From Deltaproteobacteria bacterium (GTDB lineage: Bacteria > Desulfobacterota > Syntrophorhabdia > Syntrophorhabdales > Syntrophorhabdaceae), in assembly GCA_029553295.1 (NCBI GenBank), contig JAKPCK010000074.1, positions 1 through 46,970 of the forward strand: a stretch of 46,970 nt of DNA. The letters are read 5' to 3'. Within the stretch, counting starts at the first letter, position 1. Every line of letters starts with the position of its first letter. The notes below the pieces were generated by a model. That model did not search any database, had not been told where the DNA came from, and saw only the letters and a list, made by a program, of their open reading frames with translations. This document shows, piece by piece, positions 43,818-46,970 of the stretch. The translations under genes were made by a program, and so were the position numbers.

Positions 43818-45479
43818 TTATGGTATTTCGATTTGTGAGTTTTCAATTATCGATTTCGCAAGCTGAGGCGGGGTGTTATCTAAGAAATCTCTCAAATCTT
43901 CTCTATGCTCAAAGGGACGCTTGAGAATAATCTGTGAAGCTCTTTCTTTGCCAATGCCAGGTATAAATTCAAATGATTTTGCAGGGGCCTTGTTTACATT
44001 GAAAGGAACTGGCAAAGCAGAGAGAGACCTTTCTCTGTGCCCAGTAATTATGACATCCTGAAAAGATTTAAACTGAAATTCCCCAGGGATTTTTACTGTG
44101 ATGGAATAGCTTGCAATTTGCTTTGCAAGAGAGTAACCCTCTCTTATTTCAAGGACAAAATTATCCCTGAGAATTGTGCCTGTTGGGTAAATCTGGCGCA
44201 GCATCAAATTATCAATCTCATCACGGATTTTATCACGGTAGTATTCAAATCTTTTTGTAATGCCATTGGTGATTTTGTATTTTTCTGAGTAAATTGGAGT
44301 ATCGGGATAGGGCTGCAATTTTCTTATATTTATCCGCTTAACAAGTAAACCTTCCTCTGCTATTCTGGCAAGATAATCATAGTTAATTCTAAATGTATCC
44401 ATGGTTTCACCCTTAAGTCCATGGATGAGGTTTATGCCAGGAAGCAATGCTGGTATTCCATCAACTCGAAAGCCGCATATATCGTTTACCATCCTCACAG
44501 CCATCACAGCCTGTTCAGGTGTAACCTTAAGAGAGTTAAGCTTAACTACCTCTTTATCAAAGGATTCAATTCCAAAGGGGAGTGTATCCCCTGGAGTTAC
44601 AGCTTTTGCTATTGTTTCAAGAATTCTTGAGGAATGCTCAGGCCAGTTTACAATGGATCCAGGATTTGCATTATCGACATTCAGTATTTTGATTTTTCCT
44701 GAATCTTTTCTATGCTGAAGTTCAGAGAAAAGTTCCGTAACTGCAGAAGGTTCAGGCTGAGGAAATCCGTTGCGATAGACCTTGAGATTGCTGCCAAACT
44801 GAATAATATCCGGTTGCCTGCCTATGCGAAAGCGAGTTGCCCCTGCAGAAATAAGAGAGTCAACCTCTTTAATAATATCTTCTGTTTTGCGAAATTCAAT
44901 TATTTTTATAAGGCCCTCAGAGCAAAAGGAACAATGACTTTCACGGGGGCATCCTCTGCCTGTTTCAATTTCACAAATTATATCCGGGAACCATGGATGC
45001 TTTTTAATTATCTCTGCCCCGGCAACAGACCATTGAGCAATTTCTTCGGTTGTTCTTGGCAGATCGATTGGTTCACCTTTTATGAGTGTAAAGGCAAATT
45101 TTTCTATATCATTTTTTATTGTTACAACATTACCAAGCCCACTGTCAACTGCACGGTTGATGAGACCGCCAATTGCAATTTTAACCTTTTTGTTTTGTCT
45201 TATGATTTTGTTGATCTCAGTCAGAGTGCCTATCCTGGCACCAAGATATTTTCCTGGCACAACAGCGCCACCTGTAAGAAATACGTGTTCATAGTCATCG
45301 CTAAGAGAAAAGTTGTTGTTTCTTAAGTGATCAATTGTCTGATAATCAATAGACTCTGGCGATAAACCAGCAGAAATAAGAGCTCCATATATATACCTTG
45401 GGTATGGAGAAATAAATGGCGGCACCCCAAGACATGCTGGTTCATCAACATAGCAATCCAGTATTAAATATCGTTTCAT
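43818..45479 (-). CDS. Radical SAM protein with C-terminal helix-hairpin-helix (COG1031-like)
   Basis: 553 residues. An N-terminal Rossmann-like (B12-binding-like) region occupies about 1-150. The radical SAM barrel has its cluster cysteines in GRGCPRESHCSFCSEG, that is C-x5-C-x2-C instead of the common C-x3-C-x2-C. The C-terminal HhH reads FEFIPGIGKERASQIILKRPFEHREDLRDFL, suggesting nucleic-acid contact. This matches the COG1031 group, known mainly from archaea and scattered bacteria and without an established reaction. Its ATG overlaps the stop of the HD-domain gene by four bases, so both are made together. Confidence 0.85.
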   Translation of the reverse strand: MKRYLILDCYVDEPACLGVPPFISPYPRYIYGALISAGLSPESIDYQTIDHLRNNNFSLSDDYEHVFLTGGAVVPGKYLGARIGTLTEINKIIRQNKKVKIAIGGLINRAVDSGLGNVVTIKNDIEKFAFTLIKGEPIDLPRTTEEIAQWSVAGAEIIKKHPWFPDIICEIETGRGCPRESHCSFCSEGLIKIIEFRKTEDIIKEVDSLISAGATRFRIGRQPDIIQFGSNLKVYRNGFPQPEPSAVTELFSELQHRKDSGKIKILNVDNANPGSIVNWPEHSSRILETIAKAVTPGDTLPFGIESFDKEVVKLNSLKVTPEQAVMAVRMVNDICGFRVDGIPALLPGINLIHGLKGETMDTFRINYDYLARIAEEGLLVKRINIRKLQPYPDTPIYSEKYKITNGITKRFEYYRDKIRDEIDNLMLRQIYPTGTILRDNFVLEIREGYSLAKQIASYSITVKIPGEFQFKSFQDVIITGHRERSLSALPVPFNVNKAPAKSFEFIPGIGKERASQIILKRPFEHREDLRDFLDNTPPQLAKSIIENSQIEIP

Positions 45480-46027
45480 AGTCTTTTTAGTGCTGTTTCA
45501 ATATCATTGTGCATATAACTTTGTATTTTTTCTTCAAGTTCAAGAATGAAGGATTTATTCTTGAGTATCAGTTCCTTTGCTTTATCTGTAATTCCATATC
45601 TCTCAACAAGATCGGCAACTCTTTCGTCCACAGAAACTATTTTATCATGCATAACCCTTTTGTCTGCATAATAAACAATCTCTTTTTCAGATAAAGGCAT
45701 TTCTCTCTTGTAATCATTAAAGACTACATGGTTTTCTACAATATCAGCTATAGTATCAAATCCCATCCTGCGTAGCATCTGGCCACCTAAGAGGTCATGT
45801 CTCATCTCTTTATGAATAATTGCATGAGTTTTTGCTATATCGTGCAAAAGTGCTGCTGCAATTAACAAATCTTTATTAATTAAAGTCTGATCCACAAGAT
45901 TGTTATAAATGGCAACTGAAACATTTTTCACTTGAATGGAATGATCCACTATATTAGGAAACATTCCAGAATTACGTATTATGAGAAAACATTCCTCTTC
46001 ACTGGGATATTTTATAGAATTGTTCAT
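45476..46027 (-). CDS. HD-domain (HDIG) phosphohydrolase
   Basis: A 183-residue single-domain protein. The metal-binding HD signature is complete: NIVDHSIQVKNVSVAI, AAALLHDIAKTHAI, RHDLLGGQMLRRMGF and IVENHVVFND. Small HDIG proteins hydrolyse nucleotides or cyclic phosphates; the substrate here is unknown. It is translationally coupled to the radical SAM gene, so the two likely work on the same nucleic acid or nucleotide. Upstream, TTGATA and TATATA about 18 bases apart may be its promoter. Confidence 0.88.
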   Translation of the reverse strand: MNNSIKYPSEEECFLIIRNSGMFPNIVDHSIQVKNVSVAIYNNLVDQTLINKDLLIAAALLHDIAKTHAIIHKEMRHDLLGGQMLRRMGFDTIADIVENHVVFNDYKREMPLSEKEIVYYADKRVMHDKIVSVDERVADLVERYGITDKAKELILKNKSFILELEEKIQSYMHNDIETALKRL

Positions 46028-46109
46028 ATTACGCTGTCTTTGCTTTTATATATCATGCCTTTAAAAAGTCTATCAAGATTTTATTTTTTTTAAATTAAAA
46101 TTAAAAATT

Positions 46110-46133
46110 ATTCCTAAACTATAGTTTAGGAAT
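46110..46133. promoter_or_regulatory. Perfect 24-bp palindrome
   Basis: ATTCCTAAACTA is followed directly by its exact reverse complement, with no spacer. It lies about 80 bases upstream of the HD-domain gene's start, in A+T-rich DNA, so an operator for a dimeric regulator is likelier than a terminator. Confidence 0.6.
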
Positions 46134-46441
46134 TAAAGAATGGGCATTTATTATCGATCAAATAGTTTCAGAGCATCTCTGACAACTCAGAAAAAATTTT
46201 CAAAAAAAGCGAGGAGACATAATATTGAAGAATATTAATTGAAATATTGAGGTGCTTTCCATGACAAGGGCTAAAATGGAGAAAAATCACTCACTCTTTT
46301 AACAACCTTTGCGGATTGGAATTTGTATCCGTCCTGATAACCCCATTTTAAAAAAAGCGAAAGGGTGGGATGAGTTTACGGCTACGGCAAAAACGCCGCC
46401 TGTTGTGGACAAACCAATATCCGCAATTGCGTTTTACTCAC

Positions 46442-46476
46442 TTGACAAAATGTATATCATGATATATATTATACAT
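46442..46476 (+). promoter_or_regulatory. vapBC promoter with overlapping palindromic operator
   Basis: TTGACA (46442-46447), a 17-base spacer and TATATT (46465-46470). The spacer and -10 box contain a perfect 14-bp palindrome TATATCATGATATA (46453-46466) and a wider pair ATGTATA (46450-46456) / TATACAT (46470-46476). This is the expected site for VapBC autorepression. Confidence 0.72.
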
Positions 46477-46490
46477 GAGAGGTATTTATA

Positions 46491-46721
46491 ATGCGAAGTG
46501 CAAAACTTTTTATAAATGGTAGAAGCCAGGCGGTTCGTTTACCAAAAGAATTTCAATTTTCCGGCAGTGATGTACTTATTCAAAAAGTTGGTGATGCCTT
46601 AATTCTTCTCCCTCATGATAAATCCTGGGAAGTCTTTCTTCATGGATTAAATAATTTCACTGATGATTTCATGAAAGAAGGCCGTGACCAGGGGGAAAAT
46701 CACAAAAGAGAAGATTTCTGA
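46491..46721 (+). CDS. vapB: VapB-type antitoxin (AbrB-like)
   Basis: A 76-residue antitoxin. The N-terminal swapped-hairpin DNA-binding domain reads RSAKLFINGRSQAVRLPKEFQFSGSDVLIQK, with the GRSQAVRLPKEF signature of VapB. The C-terminal tail (SWEVFLHGLNNFTDDFMKEGRD) would wrap the toxin. GAGAGG precedes the ATG. The stop overlaps the vapC start (TGATG), the usual coupling of the pair. Confidence 0.92.
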   Translation: MRSAKLFINGRSQAVRLPKEFQFSGSDVLIQKVGDALILLPHDKSWEVFLHGLNNFTDDFMKEGRDQGENHKREDF

Positions 46722-46970
46722 TGTATTTACTCGATACGAATATTTGTATTTATATCATAAAGAAGAAGCCATCTGACGTTTTAAAGACATTAAAAACAAA
46801 GTCAAAGAATGATATCTATATATCATCAATAACAATTGCTGAATTGGAATATGGAGTTGCGAAAAGTCAATTCCCAGAAAAAAACAAGATAGCCTTAATT
46901 GAGTTTTTATCTATATTTAACATTTTACCCTTTGATGACACTGATGCTGTTAATTTTGGAATAATAAAAT
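46721..46970 (+). CDS. vapC: VapC-type PIN-domain ribonuclease toxin (cut by window edge)
   Basis: The first 83 residues are present. PIN-domain acidic residues are visible: MYLLDTNICIY (first Asp), SSITIAELEYGVAKS (Glu) and FDDTDAVNFG (third site). VapC toxins cleave RNA, commonly initiator tRNA or 23S rRNA, when released from VapB. The gene continues past the right edge, so the fourth acidic residue and integrity cannot be checked. Confidence 0.92.
   Translation, partial: MYLLDTNICIYIIKKKPSDVLKTLKTKSKNDIYISSITIAELEYGVAKSQFPEKNKIALIEFLSIFNILPFDDTDAVNFGIIK

Larger units (their letters stand above)
46028..46490. other. A+T-rich intergenic region before vapBC, possible gene remnant
   Basis: No convincing intact gene. 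It holds the HD-gene promoter region, a 24-bp palindrome, and a short open stretch (about 46309-46380) reading RPDNPILKKAKGWDEF, which resembles the C-terminal end of AbrB/MazE-type antitoxins. An upstream ATG at 46261 after GAGGTG gives only 13 codons. The open stretch may be the decayed end of an older antitoxin. Evidence is weak. Confidence 0.35.

Noticed and set aside
1-46970. CRISPR array, insertion sequence, rRNA genes or prophage
   Set aside because: No regular spacer-repeat array, transposase, rRNA sequence or phage structural gene was seen on either strand.

Overview
The window carries about 40 genes from what looks like two different genomic backgrounds. From the left edge to about 31.1 kb the DNA is moderately G+C rich and favours ATA for Ile and AGG for Arg. 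From about 31.1 kb to the right edge it is clearly A+T richer and favours ATT and AGA. The change falls inside one open reading frame, the aspartate-semialdehyde dehydrogenase gene, at a conserved protein segment. Either this is a recombination or transfer junction, or the contig is a metagenomic misjoin. Functional links should not be drawn across that point until it is checked.

Left part (1-31.1 kb): a Gram-negative anaerobe, judged from LpxK (lipid A), selenocysteine use, a molybdopterin enzyme, several ferredoxin-type proteins and an Fe-S/flavin ene-reductase. The taxon is not resolved; Desulfobacterota- or Nitrospirota-like lineages would fit. The layout is: (i) a leftward surface-glycan operon with carbamoyltransferase, SGNH hydrolase, a 48-residue DUF5989 protein, an SxtJ-like membrane protein, a PMT-type glycosyltransferase and a GT2 cut by the window edge; (ii) a rightward catabolic-looking operon of IclR regulator, bis-MGD molybdoenzyme and four-cluster Fe-S subunit; (iii) a leftward run with a DUF3553-like protein, selenoprotein SelD (in-frame UGA), a CDF metal transporter, an HDOD protein and a hybrid histidine kinase; (iv) a leftward envelope set of small membrane protein, DUF948-like, YtxH-like and PerM/AI-2E transporter; (v) a UvrD-type helicase; (vi) a ttuB-ttuA-GAF/GGDEF-mreB operon; (vii) FecR protein, ene-reductase and ferredoxin; (viii) lpxK-leuA-leuC-leuD-asd.

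In the left part, genes that head transcripts repeatedly have a good -35/-10 promoter whose -10 box ends only 6-13 bases before the start codon, with no Shine-Dalgarno. Most genes inside operons have clear Shine-Dalgarno sequences. This points to leaderless or near-leaderless mRNAs as the normal mode for first genes.

Right part (31.1-47 kb): fapA, a GT2/PEGA gene pair, a membrane metallophosphoesterase, a DnaJ-related protein, a REC-REC-GGDEF diguanylate cyclase, a metallo-beta-lactamase protein, tRNA-Pro(GGG) with a textbook terminator, uvrC, a membrane SpoIIE-type phosphatase under a palindrome-rich promoter, a radical SAM/HD-domain gene pair, and a vapBC toxin-antitoxin locus cut by the right edge. 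Several transcript-heading genes here have leaders with ordinary Shine-Dalgarno sites, a further difference from the left part.

The most promising unexplored system is the IclR-molybdoenzyme-Fe-S operon, whose substrate cannot be inferred. The ubiquitin-like sulfur carrier pair and the leaderless promoter pattern follow.
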